Positions 21,650-31,009 of a stretch of DNA of 64,000 nucleotides are shown here, piece after piece. Source of the DNA: Carboxylicivirga marina (GTDB taxonomy: Bacteria > Bacteroidota > Bacteroidia > Bacteroidales > Marinilabiliaceae); assembly GCF_016612505.1 (NCBI RefSeq), contig NZ_JAENRR010000003.1, forward strand, positions 116,172 through 180,171, read 5' to 3'. The first letter of the stretch is position 1. The number at the start of each line of letters is the position of its first letter. The notes beneath the pieces are model-generated. The model did not search any database and was not told the DNA's origin. It saw only the letters and a program-made list of their open reading frames with translations. A program made the position numbers and the translations under genes.

Positions 21650-23089
21650 ATGACGCTATTCAGATTACTTGCAATTGCAGGCTTATTTGTTTTAGTAGCT
21701 TGTCAAACTACTAAAACACAAAAAGACAGTCATAAATCAAAGCCAAATATCATTTACATCATCCTTGATGATTTAGGCTATGGTGATGTTGGGTTTAATG
21801 GACAAGATAAAATAGAAACGCCCCGTATTGACCAGTTGGCGAAAGAAGGCATTATCTTCACCAATCATTACGCCGGTGCACCCGTATGTGGCCCATCGCG
21901 AGCCGTTTTGATGACTGGCAAGCACCTTGGGCATTGTACCGTCAGAGGTAATCCTCGCTGGACATTGTCGGGCACGCCTGTGGATATTGACTCATCGGAT
22001 GTGACCATTGCAGAAGAACTAAAACGCGCAGGCTATCGTACTGGCATCGTAGGTAAATGGGGATTAGCCGAAAACCTATCGCAGGGACGCCCTAATGAGC
22101 AGGGTTTCGACTATTTTTATGGCTTCAACCGTCATCTACCAGCTCACCATTATTACCCAGAGCAGGTATATCGTAATGAAGAATTGATAACGATTGAAGG
22201 GAATATTACTGCAGAGAAAAAAGGACAATATATTACGGACCTTTTCACACAAGAAGCCAAAGATTTTATTCGCAGAGAAGCAAATCATTCAAGTCCTTTT
22301 TATTTACACCTGGCCTACACCACACCTCATTATGAACTAACGATACCTGCTGAGCGCAAGGCTATTTATGAAGATAAAGATTGGCCATTACGTGAGATGA
22401 AAGCAGGCCATTACCTCAATGATAAAAATGGACATGTAACCTATGCGGCTATGGTGACTGGTGTTGACAGGCAAATAGGTGAGGTGTTGGATTTATTGGA
22501 CGAATTAAACATTGCAGATAATACACTCGTAGTCTTCACTAGTGATAATGGTCATGAGTATGATAAGCTTAATGATGAGTTTTTTAATTCTAATGGCGAT
22601 GGAAGAGGTCGAAAGCGCGATTTATACGAAGGTGGTATAAAGGTGCCTTTTGCTGCCAAATGGCCTAATCACATTATACCTGGTTCAAGCTCAGAACATG
22701 TTAGTGCATTCTGGGATTTTTTACCAACCGTGTGTGATATAGCTGGTGTTGAGGCTTCTGATAAAAGTATTGATGGCATTTCTTTCTTACCATCGCTGCT
22801 TGGTGATGCAGAGCAACAGCAAGCTCATGACTATCTGTATTGGGAATTTAATGAGACTAAAGGACCTGTTCAGATGCTTCGTCAGGGGGATTGGAAATTA
22901 TACCTATTCGTAGCAAAAAATCGTATTGAATTGTATAATGTTGCTTCAGATGTTTCAGAGTCCAATAACATAGCAAAGCAGCATCCTGAAAAATGTGAGC
23001 AGCTAACTGCTTTATTACAAGAAGCAAGAACGGAACATCCTGAATTTCCTCTGACCAAACGTCCTAACCCATATAAAAAGAAAAAATAG
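21650..23089 (+). CDS. S1 sulfatase lipoprotein (arylsulfatase A-like)
   Basis: A 479-residue lipoprotein sulfatase (lipobox LVAC, Cys18). ILDDLGYGDVGFNG holds metal ligands Asp40-Asp41; GAPVCGPSRAVLMTGKHLG holds formylglycine Cys80 and Arg84. FTSDNGHEYDK is the second metal-site segment and GRGRKRDLYEGGIKVPF follows. The closest relative is at 55768 (shared YAGxxVCxPSRAVLMTGK, KRDxYEGGI, AFWDFLPT versus SSQDLMST). Both contain the long QGFDYFYGF / RGFDYAVQE region typical of exo-acting glycan sulfatases. The neighbour downstream (23372) is also paired with a paralogue at 54086, so this two-gene set exists twice in the window with its order reversed. Sulfate position is unknown. Confidence 0.92.
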   Translation: MTLFRLLAIAGLFVLVACQTTKTQKDSHKSKPNIIYIILDDLGYGDVGFNGQDKIETPRIDQLAKEGIIFTNHYAGAPVCGPSRAVLMTGKHLGHCTVRGNPRWTLSGTPVDIDSSDVTIAEELKRAGYRTGIVGKWGLAENLSQGRPNEQGFDYFYGFNRHLPAHHYYPEQVYRNEELITIEGNITAEKKGQYITDLFTQEAKDFIRREANHSSPFYLHLAYTTPHYELTIPAERKAIYEDKDWPLREMKAGHYLNDKNGHVTYAAMVTGVDRQIGEVLDLLDELNIADNTLVVFTSDNGHEYDKLNDEFFNSNGDGRGRKRDLYEGGIKVPFAAKWPNHIIPGSSSEHVSAFWDFLPTVCDIAGVEASDKSIDGISFLPSLLGDAEQQQAHDYLYWEFNETKGPVQMLRQGDWKLYLFVAKNRIELYNVASDVSESNNIAKQHPEKCEQLTALLQEARTEHPEFPLTKRPNPYKKKK

Positions 23090-23140
23090 CTTGTTATGGT
23101 TTTTGTTGATAAATTGATGTTACATGTTTAATAGGAACTA

Positions 23141-23345
23141 AGGGCCTTGGCTGGTGAGCCATAAAACTAGCTTAGAATGACGGTTAAGAATCATTTTTGT
23201 TTGAGCAAAGCGAGTTTAAATGATTCCAGTCAAATAAGCGTATTTTTATGAGAGAAAGCAGGCACAGCCAAAGATTTTTTTGCTTTCTTTTTTCATCATG
23301 GAAAAAAGAAAGTCGGGTTTGGGCGAAGCGCCAATACTTTAAATA
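23141..23345. repeat. Degenerate intergenic repeat region
   Basis: The gap between two sulfatase genes begins with GGCCTTGGCTGGTGAGCCAT and resembles the start of the gap at 53759 (GCCTTGGCTGCTTAGCAATA). Further on TTTGCTTTCTTTTTTCATCA pairs loosely with ATGGAAAAAAGAAAGTCGGG to form a hairpin near 23279-23320, related to the element at 13597. I see no gene. Confidence 0.5.
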
Positions 23346-23371
23346 GAGTTAATTAATGAGATAATTATAAC

Positions 23372-24931
23372 TTGACAGAAATGATTAAAACAAAAATGAC
23401 TTGCTTGCTAATGGCCGGTGCAATGTTACTAGCATCTTGCCAGACAGCAAAAAAAGAAACAAAACAGGAAGGCCAAAAACCGAACGTGGTAGTAATCTAC
23501 CTCGATGATTTGGGTTATGGCGATTTAAGTTCTTATGGAGCCACTGAATTACAAACACCTAATATGGATGCTTTGGCCAATGGCGGTGTGAAATTTACCA
23601 ATGGATATGCTTCGTCAGCTACTTGTACACCTAGTCGCTATGCTTTATTGACTGGTGTTTATCCATGGAAAAATAAGAGTGCTAAAATCCTACCAGGAAC
23701 AGCGCCTTTGATTATCGATACAGCGCAGGTGACTTTGCCAAAAATGTTACGTTCACAAGGTTATCAAACAGCTTTAGTGGGTAAATGGCACCTTGGATTA
23801 GGTTCTGGCCATGTCAACTGGAATGAAGCAGTATCACCAGGGCCAAATGAGGTTGGTTTTGATTATGCCTACTACATGGCGGCAACGCAGGATCGAGTGC
23901 CAACTGTTTACCTTGAAAATGGCATGGTGGAAGGTTTGGATCCCAATGACCCGATTGAAATCGATTACAAAAACAATTTCGAAGGTCAAACATCGGGTAA
24001 AGATAATCCGGAACTATGTGAGATGATGTGGCATCATGGTCACAACTCAACGATCGTGAATGGTGTGCCACGTATTGGTTTTATGAAAGGTGGCGAAGCG
24101 GCCAAGTGGAGCGATATTGATATGGCCGATCATTTCCTGGCTAAAGCGCAAGATTATGTGAAAGCACATAAGGACGCACCATTCTTCTTGTATTATGCCA
24201 TGCAACAGCCACACGTGCCACGCACACCACACCCGCGATTTGAAGGAAAATCAGGCATGGGACCACGTGGTGATGTGATTTTGGAAGCCGACTGGTGTAT
24301 TGGTGAGTTCATGAAAACATTAGAAGAAGAAGGTATTCTTGAAAATACCTTAATCGTGTTCTCAAGTGATAACGGCCCTGTGTTAAACGATGGATATTAC
24401 GACGATGCCGTTGAAAAATTAGGAACGCATACACCTGCTGGTCCTTTACGCGGTGGTAAGTACAGCTTATTTGAAGCAGGTACACGTGTTCCATTTATTA
24501 CATACTGGAAAGGTACTATTCAACCAGGTGTTTCTGATGCATTGGTGTGTCAAATGGATTTATTGGCTTCATTGGCTAAGTTAGTGGGTACACAAGAAGC
24601 AACAACTGATAGTGAAGAGCTAATGGATGCATTGATGGGTAAAACTACCGAAGGACGTGAGTCATTAGTTATCGAAGCGACTACCCGTACTGCTCTTCGT
24701 AAAGGTGACTGGTTGATGATTCCGCCATACAAAGGAGCGCGATTGAATAAGCATGTGAACATTGAATTAGGTAACGATAAAGCTTTTCAGTTATATAATT
24801 TGAAGGAGGATATTGGCCAGCAGAATAATATGGCTGATAGTAATCCGGAGAAGCTAGCTGAAATGTTGGAAGCTTTTAAAGCCATTCGCGGTGAAAACTA
24901 TTCCAATACGCAGAAGTTAGAGTTGAAGTAA
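23372..24931 (+). CDS. S1 sulfatase lipoprotein (arylsulfatase A-like, S1_15-like)
   Basis: A 519-residue lipoprotein sulfatase (lipobox LLASC, Cys23). The ATG at 23372 and a second at 23381 are both possible starts; both leave a signal peptide. YLDDLGYGDLSSYG has metal ligands Asp45-Asp46; SATCTPSRYALLTGVYP has formylglycine Cys85 and Arg89. FSSDNGPVLNDGYYDDA is the second metal site and GPLRGGKYSLFEAGTRVPF the following loop. The paralogue at 54086 matches closely through the whole protein (shared DDLGYGDLSSYGATE, ATCTPSRY, KWHLGLG, NGPVL.DGY). The long insertion with GLDPNDPIEIDYK before the metal-site half is shared too and probably shapes substrate specificity. It ends the transcript before a strong terminator. 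Confidence 0.92.
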   Translation: MTEMIKTKMTCLLMAGAMLLASCQTAKKETKQEGQKPNVVVIYLDDLGYGDLSSYGATELQTPNMDALANGGVKFTNGYASSATCTPSRYALLTGVYPWKNKSAKILPGTAPLIIDTAQVTLPKMLRSQGYQTALVGKWHLGLGSGHVNWNEAVSPGPNEVGFDYAYYMAATQDRVPTVYLENGMVEGLDPNDPIEIDYKNNFEGQTSGKDNPELCEMMWHHGHNSTIVNGVPRIGFMKGGEAAKWSDIDMADHFLAKAQDYVKAHKDAPFFLYYAMQQPHVPRTPHPRFEGKSGMGPRGDVILEADWCIGEFMKTLEEEGILENTLIVFSSDNGPVLNDGYYDDAVEKLGTHTPAGPLRGGKYSLFEAGTRVPFITYWKGTIQPGVSDALVCQMDLLASLAKLVGTQEATTDSEELMDALMGKTTEGRESLVIEATTRTALRKGDWLMIPPYKGARLNKHVNIELGNDKAFQLYNLKEDIGQQNNMADSNPEKLAEMLEAFKAIRGENYSNTQKLELK

Positions 24932-24955
24932 GATTGTTAAGCTGTAATAATTTAT

Positions 24956-25004
24956 AAGGATGTCATCTTTTTTTACATGATGTAAATGATGACATCCTTT
25001 TTTT
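24956..25004 (+). terminator. Strong terminator after sulfatase gene
   Basis: A perfect 12-bp stem (AAGGATGTCATC at 24956-24967 with GATGACATCCTT at 24988-24999) and a T-run. A nearly identical stem recurs at 29201, at the far side of the next gene. Confidence 0.88.
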
Positions 25005-25176
25005 ATAATCTAATTTCTAGGGTCACTAAAAGATTAACTACATTTAGCAACGAGCTCACAGTTCACCCCTGATTTAATAATGAGATAAGTATACTTTAAA
25101 ACTGCAAAGTTTTTAATACCCAAGGTGATTATTGTGGCATACTTGTGTTAGAAAGGCATTTAATTCAGCGCATCAA

Positions 25177-28100
25177 ATGAAAAAAATATATTGGTCTCTT
25201 TTACTTATTGTGGGTTTATATTCCTTTACAGGAACCAAGTATTCATTTCCAGATAATGTTCTAAAGAAGTTTAGGGCAAACAGCCAGTTACTCTATTCCG
25301 AGAAGTTATTTTTACATTTCGATCGCCCTTTATACTTTGCCGGTGATGAAATGTGGTTTCAATCCTATCTGATGACAGCGCAGAATCACCTGCCGGAAAC
25401 AATGGAACGTGTACTTTATGTAGAACTCATTAATCCATCAGGAGCCATTGTAACAAAGAGCATGTTCAAACTCAACCAAGGTCATAGTGATGGTTATTTG
25501 AAGCTGAAAAACACTTTAAAGACAGGCCATTACCTGGTGGTGGCTTATACGAACTGGATGCGGAATCAAGGGGCTAATTTTTACTTTAGTCAGGAAATAA
25601 AAATCGTGTCATCCGATGAATCGGGTTTACCTGTTGATGATGATATAAAGCGAGCAACAGATAGTCAATCTCTACTTAATAATGATTCACATTCAAAAGC
25701 CATTATTTCCCCAAAGCAAACAGAACAACTAAACTTGAATTTCTTTCCTGAAGGCGGTGATTTAGTTGATGGGCTTTATACTAAGGTTGGCTATGTAGGG
25801 CATAATCAGGCTGGTGAAGGTATGTCATACTATGGTGTTGTGGTGGATAATAATAATGATACCGTTGCTGCGTTGAATCCCATATATAAAGGACAAGGTT
25901 TTTTCTTTATTAAGCCTGAATACGGGAAAAAATACAGAGCTATTATCGATGGATTTGAGGAAGCCCAATATGATTACTCATTACCAGAGGTAAAACAAAC
26001 GGGCTATCGATTAGGGATAGCCAATGAGTGGGGAAGAGATTCACTTTATGTCTTTATGAATGTACACAGCTCGCTTCCTGCTAATGCACAGGTCAGCTTG
26101 CTCTCACAACAGGATGGCATTATTAAAGGGGTTTACGATGCTCAGTTCAGAGATGGTGCTATTGTTTTTAAGGTTGCTAAAAAACAGTTTGCTACCGGGA
26201 TTGTGCAATTCACCTTATTTGATGCCGATTATGTACCACAGTGTGAGCGTTTAATTTACATCAATCAGAATGATCAACTATCCATTGAAGTGAATGGTTT
26301 AGATTCACTGATTGGCAAGCGCGAAAAAGTAAAGCTAAAGTTGAAAGTAAAGGATAAGCTGGGTCAGCCTGTGCAAGGTCATTTCTCTATGGCCATTACC
26401 GATGGAACTCAGTTGCCAGAAGAGCATTACGGTGCAGCCAATATTGTGAACTTCCTGTATTTGCAATCAAACCTAAAAGGTAAAATCGATGATATCGACA
26501 TGTTATTAATGAATAATGCTTATTCGCATGCCTGTTTGGATATGTTAATGATGATTAATGGCTGGCGCCGTTTTACCTGGGAGGAAATGCTTCTGGATTC
26601 ATTGGCTACACCAGCTTACTTAATGGAGCAGGGCATTTTTATTGATGGGGTGGTACGTCGTCGATCAAGTAATAAAACGGTACCTAAAGGTATCGATATT
26701 TCAATGCTCATGTTTGGTCATGATAATGATGCCTATTGGGCTGAAACGGATGATGAGGGACGTTTTACCTTTCCCATTCGTGATTTCTATGACACAACAA
26801 AAGTAGTGGTTCAAACCAAAAACAGGCTTAATCAGAAGGCTGATTTTAATATTGAGTTAAGCTCTAACCTGCGCTTCGAACCAAGTGATTTTAGTGCTCG
26901 TGAAAGAATGCAGGCACAACAGATAGCTTCAGCCATTCAATTTACGAGTGCAGACTTAAGTGAGGGAGACGTTCACGCTTCAAAAGGGGGCATGAAAGAA
27001 AGCATTAAGCGTGTTATGGAGGAAGGATTTTTTCGGGATACCACTGATGTGATGCTGGGTGATATCGATGTGAAAGCAAAAGTGAAAAAGACTTCACAGC
27101 AGGAGATGACTGAGGAATATGGTGCAGCCAATCAGGTGGTTGGTCAGCGTCAGATTGAAGATTTAATCAAGAATACGCCCTGGTATTATGGCCTCACAAG
27201 TTTATTGTTCGATGCTATTCCAGGCCTGCAGGTGATGGACCGTCAGAATTTTACAGCCTTTAGAGAGATAGATTTATTTAATTCAACCTTATATGCTGAC
27301 TCTGTTGATATAGATGAGGAAGATGACTTTGATATGAATACATCTGGCAAGGTGGTTGAGTTTCGAATGAAAGACCGAGGGCCACATCGAATGTATCTGT
27401 ATGTCGATGGAGAGTTTGTTGGCGTATCGGATGCTTATGGCATATTGTACTTTATGCGCGAACCCTATACCGTGGATGATTTCATCAATATGGATCCCAA
27501 GTCGGTCAAATCACTCGAACTTATTTTGTCGCCAAAGGATTCACCCATGCGCGATTTAATGGGTGACGAAGTAATGGCTATGGAGGAAATGACAGGTTCA
27601 GAAGCCATATTATCCATTTACACCAAGGATGGTTCAGGCATATATGCGCGTGGTAATAATAAAGGCATAGCTAATTTTCAGTTGTATGGCTATGTGCGAA
27701 AGCGAGAGTTTTATTCGCCTCAATACGATGTTGATAACGATGTGGATATACTGGAGGATAAACGAACAACTTTATATTGGAATCCATCCATCATAACTGA
27801 TAGCCTTGGTAAGGCTAAGGTATCATTTTACAATTCAGATGTGGCTCAAGACATGCGAATTCATATTGAAGGTATGTCTGATAGTGGCTTGCCGGGCACT
27901 TATAGGCAAACGATGAAGGTGATGGCGGCAAATACCGATATCCCATCATCTAAAGAAACGCCCGAAAAAGAAAGGTTATTTGAACAGGATTATGCCGAAT
28001 CACCAGAGATATCCCTAAACACTGAATGGCAACTGAAACAAGCTTTATTTGCTAATGGCAAACCAGCTTCCTATGCAACTATATGTATCAGAGGAAAAGA

Positions 28101-29157
28101 GTGGAGTACCATTGCCAACGCCGATGGTTCATTTGTATTTCAAAAGGATGTGTTAATGCCAGGCGATACACTTGAACTGAATGTTGCCGGCCTGGCTAGT
28201 AAAGTTCAGATGACAGATGAAATTAATCAGGAAAAGGCATACGTGTTAATTAACTTAACGCCAAAAGCCAATCAGGAGAACGCTGAGAAGATTTTGAAGC
28301 AGATGCGACGACGCTTGATTAGTAATTCATCAAAAAAGGCCATTTTTGCGCGAGGCGTTTATCGCGAAAGTATTGCAAAGAGCAATCACTTATACCAGTT
28401 ACGAGACTTCTCTTTTATTCAAAAAAGAGAGCCCTACCGAACCTCTGTTGATGCTCATAGAAGCATGCCCTTGCAAGGACGCGACTACCGAACGGAAGAT
28501 TACAGGATGCAAGTTCTTTATGAACCATTAACCATCATTGATGATCCGGTGCCTGTTATGGATCCTTTACATTTGAATGTATCTTTTCTGGGGAGTGATG
28601 CCAGCAAGTATTACCAGTTCGTTAATGAAGGAATCTCTGATTATATTGGGAAACAGGTTTTTCGCATCAACTTTTCTCCAAAGCTAGGTGTTACCAAGGC
28701 ACTACATGAAGGCACAATGCTGATTGATGCTTCAAGTTATGCTCTTATGCATGTTAAATGGAAACTAAGTGAACAGAGTAAAATCTACGAAATGCCTCAG
28801 ATGTATTTAATGCCAGGAAAAGAAATCAGTGATTTCTCGGTTATGAAAGAACACAATGAGGCCTTTTATCATATGATTAACGGACAATCTCAGCTAAGGG
28901 CTGTTGTGCAAAATGTGTCCCTCAATGTGAACAGTGATATCATTCAATATTCACGTGAATTGTTTATGCAATCGTACTTTGAAAAACGGCCTGCTGATTT
29001 TAAACCTGCTGGCCTGAACAGTAAAAAGTCTCGTCGCTTGCTGATTCAACATGTCAATTATAGGCCTGAATTCTGGCGTGACGATTGGGTTCTGCCAATC
29101 AAGCAGTCAATAAAAGAGCAAATAAAATACTTGCATGAGGTAACTTTTTACAAGTAA
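25177..29157 (+). CDS. Large envelope protein, MG2-like and TonB-plug-like regions
   Basis: A 1326-residue exported protein. The ATG at 25177 starts a signal peptide (MKKIYWSLLLIVGLYSF); the in-frame ATG at 25132 adds an unlikely leader. Residues ~35-150 (KLFLHFDRPLYFAGDEMWFQSYLM) match the MG2-like start of Bacteroidota plug-domain proteins. A middle stretch (~640-760, IEDLIKNTPWYYGLTSLLFDAIPGLQV and RMYLYVDGEFVG) is plug-like, and YWNPSIITDSLGKAKVSFYNSD is the usual Ig-like end. Beyond ~960 comes a carboxypeptidase-regulatory-like domain (FANGKPASYATICIRGKEW) and a ~250-residue tail of the kind seen in other envelope proteins (ARGVYRESI, RPEFWRDDWVLPI). The last part makes it longer than usual for the family. 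No beta-barrel of a TonB receptor is present. Its role in glycan use is unproven; it is bounded on both sides by similar terminators. Confidence 0.72.
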   Translation: MKKIYWSLLLIVGLYSFTGTKYSFPDNVLKKFRANSQLLYSEKLFLHFDRPLYFAGDEMWFQSYLMTAQNHLPETMERVLYVELINPSGAIVTKSMFKLNQGHSDGYLKLKNTLKTGHYLVVAYTNWMRNQGANFYFSQEIKIVSSDESGLPVDDDIKRATDSQSLLNNDSHSKAIISPKQTEQLNLNFFPEGGDLVDGLYTKVGYVGHNQAGEGMSYYGVVVDNNNDTVAALNPIYKGQGFFFIKPEYGKKYRAIIDGFEEAQYDYSLPEVKQTGYRLGIANEWGRDSLYVFMNVHSSLPANAQVSLLSQQDGIIKGVYDAQFRDGAIVFKVAKKQFATGIVQFTLFDADYVPQCERLIYINQNDQLSIEVNGLDSLIGKREKVKLKLKVKDKLGQPVQGHFSMAITDGTQLPEEHYGAANIVNFLYLQSNLKGKIDDIDMLLMNNAYSHACLDMLMMINGWRRFTWEEMLLDSLATPAYLMEQGIFIDGVVRRRSSNKTVPKGIDISMLMFGHDNDAYWAETDDEGRFTFPIRDFYDTTKVVVQTKNRLNQKADFNIELSSNLRFEPSDFSARERMQAQQIASAIQFTSADLSEGDVHASKGGMKESIKRVMEEGFFRDTTDVMLGDIDVKAKVKKTSQQEMTEEYGAANQVVGQRQIEDLIKNTPWYYGLTSLLFDAIPGLQVMDRQNFTAFREIDLFNSTLYADSVDIDEEDDFDMNTSGKVVEFRMKDRGPHRMYLYVDGEFVGVSDAYGILYFMREPYTVDDFINMDPKSVKSLELILSPKDSPMRDLMGDEVMAMEEMTGSEAILSIYTKDGSGIYARGNNKGIANFQLYGYVRKREFYSPQYDVDNDVDILEDKRTTLYWNPSIITDSLGKAKVSFYNSDVAQDMRIHIEGMSDSGLPGTYRQTMKVMAANTDIPSSKETPEKERLFEQDYAESPEISLNTEWQLKQALFANGKPASYATICIRGKEWSTIANADGSFVFQKDVLMPGDTLELNVAGLASKVQMTDEINQEKAYVLINLTPKANQENAEKILKQMRRRLISNSSKKAIFARGVYRESIAKSNHLYQLRDFSFIQKREPYRTSVDAHRSMPLQGRDYRTEDYRMQVLYEPLTIIDDPVPVMDPLHLNVSFLGSDASKYYQFVNEGISDYIGKQVFRINFSPKLGVTKALHEGTMLIDASSYALMHVKWKLSEQSKIYEMPQMYLMPGKEISDFSVMKEHNEAFYHMINGQSQLRAVVQNVSLNVNSDIIQYSRELFMQSYFEKRPADFKPAGLNSKKSRRLLIQHVNYRPEFWRDDWVLPIKQSIKEQIKYLHEVTFYK

Positions 29158-29200
29158 TGTCAATTTATGTCGGACAATATTGCTTGACAATAGTATTTTT

Positions 29201-29251
29201 AGGATGTCATCTTTATTTACATTGAGAAAATAAGATGACATCCTTTTTTTT
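29201..29251 (+). terminator. Strong terminator after 1326-aa gene
   Basis: A perfect 13-bp stem (AGGATGTCATCTT at 29201-29213, AAGATGACATCCT at 29232-29244) and eight T. The stem sequence repeats that of the terminator at 24956. Confidence 0.88.
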
Positions 29252-29375
29252 GTTTAGTCTTAACATCGTTTCAAGATCCTAAAATTATTAAGAAGAATAA
29301 AAATCTGTTATTTTAAGTCAGATATGTGTTCACAAGCTAAGTTAGATAGCTTTATTTTCGAACTTTCATTAAGAT

Positions 29376-30839
29376 ATGAGTATGAAGAAACTATTTATAT
29401 TGTCGGCCTTTATGATGGCTTGCGCATGTCAGGTACACGCAAAAAAAGAACAAAAACCCAACCTTATCATTATCCATACCGATGAGCATAACCTACGTAC
29501 CTTAGGGTGTTATCGGGCGACCATGAGTGATGAGCAAGCCTTTATGTGGGGCAAGAATACCATTGTAGAAACACCGCATTTAGATAAAATCGCTGAGGAA
29601 GGGGTTCTTTGTGAAAATTGGTACGCTTCATCACCTGTTTGTACGCCATCACGTGCTTCAATGATAAGCGGATTATACCCAATAGCTACCGGTTCACACA
29701 AAAATGATTTACCACTGAAAGATGAGCTGGTAACTTTCGCACAGGTTCTCAAGGACAATGGGTATGCCACATCTTATGTTGGCAAGTGGCACCTGGATGG
29801 TGATGCCAAACCTGGTTTTGCACCTGAAAGGCAGTTTGGTTTTAGTGATAACCGTTACATGATTAACCGTGGTCACTGGAAAGTATTAGTCGAAGACGAG
29901 AAAGGTTTAAGAGTTGACCAGAAAATTGGTAAAAATGGCATGGCGGTGTTTAATGTCAATGAGGTTGATGACGAATCTTTTACCACTGATTTTATTGTTG
30001 ACCGTACCCTGGAAATTATCAAAAGAGATAAAGAACAGCCATTTGCATTGATGCTTTCTATTCCTGACCCACACGGACCAAATCATGTGAGAGCACCCTA
30101 TGATACCATGTTTGACCATATGAACTTTGAAGATCCTAGAACCATGCATCCAAACCCTGAAACTTCACCTAAGTGGTTAAGTCTTAAGGGTAAAAAGAAC
30201 AGGGCGCTGACTCTTAAACAAACACAGATGGCCGACTACTTTGGCATGACCAAATGCATAGACGATAATGTGGGGCGTATCCTTCAGTTTTTGAAAGACG
30301 AAGGGCTGGAAGAGAATACCATTGTGGTATTTACATCCGACCATGGTGATCTGATGGGAGAGCACGGGAAGCATAACAAAGGTTTGCCTTATGAAATGTC
30401 GGCAAGAGTGGCCTTCTTATTGAAGTATCCTGGAAAGGTAAAAGCCGGTAAACGCATTCAGAAAGCTTACACCATGGCCGATTTTACGCCAACTATTCTT
30501 GGATTGATGGATGTTGACCATAGCAAACAGACATTCCATGGCGAGGATTTATCAAAGGATTTTACAGGTAAAGACAAAGTGTATGCAGATGATCGCATCG
30601 TTTACATCACCAATGCTGCAAGCCGTTGGGTGGCCGCGGTTGATAATCGATATAAATTGGTGCTATCACCATCAGACAAACCTTGGTTATTTGATTTAAA
30701 AGAAGATCCGGATGAAATAGTAAACTATTACAACAATCCAGAATATAAAACCATTGGTGAACGCCTGATGAAAGAATTATACAAACAAATGGAGGCCTTT
30801 GGTGAACCATTATTAGAGAAAGGAACGATATTGAAATAA
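29376..30839 (+). CDS. S1 sulfatase with divergent metal motif
   Basis: A 487-residue exported sulfatase. Starts at 29376 or 29382 (M-S-M-K-K) are equivalent; the signal ends near ACAC (Cys16/Cys18), so it may be a lipoprotein. The first metal motif is HTDEHNLRTLGCYR (Asp36-Glu37), unlike the Asp-Asp of most neighbours and closer to choline-sulfatase or phosphonate-hydrolase-like members. SPVCTPSRASMISGLYP gives formylglycine Cys89 and Arg93. FTSDHGDLMGEHGKHNKGLPYE is the second metal site with the DHGD and KG segments that this group shares. It has no close paralogue in the window. It starts a group with the sulfatase at 31010 and lies after a terminator, so it must have its own promoter in the 125 bp upstream. 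Confidence 0.9.
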   Translation: MSMKKLFILSAFMMACACQVHAKKEQKPNLIIIHTDEHNLRTLGCYRATMSDEQAFMWGKNTIVETPHLDKIAEEGVLCENWYASSPVCTPSRASMISGLYPIATGSHKNDLPLKDELVTFAQVLKDNGYATSYVGKWHLDGDAKPGFAPERQFGFSDNRYMINRGHWKVLVEDEKGLRVDQKIGKNGMAVFNVNEVDDESFTTDFIVDRTLEIIKRDKEQPFALMLSIPDPHGPNHVRAPYDTMFDHMNFEDPRTMHPNPETSPKWLSLKGKKNRALTLKQTQMADYFGMTKCIDDNVGRILQFLKDEGLEENTIVVFTSDHGDLMGEHGKHNKGLPYEMSARVAFLLKYPGKVKAGKRIQKAYTMADFTPTILGLMDVDHSKQTFHGEDLSKDFTGKDKVYADDRIVYITNAASRWVAAVDNRYKLVLSPSDKPWLFDLKEDPDEIVNYYNNPEYKTIGERLMKELYKQMEAFGEPLLEKGTILK

Positions 30840-30869
30840 AAATTACACCTAAAGAATAATCATCTTTAA

Positions 30870-30983
30870 CACCCCTCCAAACCTCCCCTGAAAGGGAGGC
30901 TTAATTCCCATACTAAGGTAAAAAGTTACGACATACGAGATGTGCTCTCCTTCTCCTTGAGGAGAAGGTCGGGATGAGGTGTT
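30870..30983. repeat. Purine/pyrimidine-rich intergenic repeat
   Basis: Inverted pair CCTCCCCTGAAAGGGAGG near 30882-30899 and CTCCTTCTCCTTGAGGAGAAGG near 30947-30968, ending CGGGATGAGGTGTT. The last 14 bases and a similar CTCCTTCTCCTCGAGGAG recur at 32769-32824, so these are copies of one dispersed family. Confidence 0.6.
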
Positions 30984-31009
30984 AACTTTAACAATGATTC
31001 AATTATAAT

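Noticed and set aside
29376..30839. Phosphonate monoester hydrolase instead of sulfatase
   Set aside because: The TDEHN motif raised it, but the full C-T-P-S-R site and sulfatase surroundings favour a sulfatase; substrate tests could change this.
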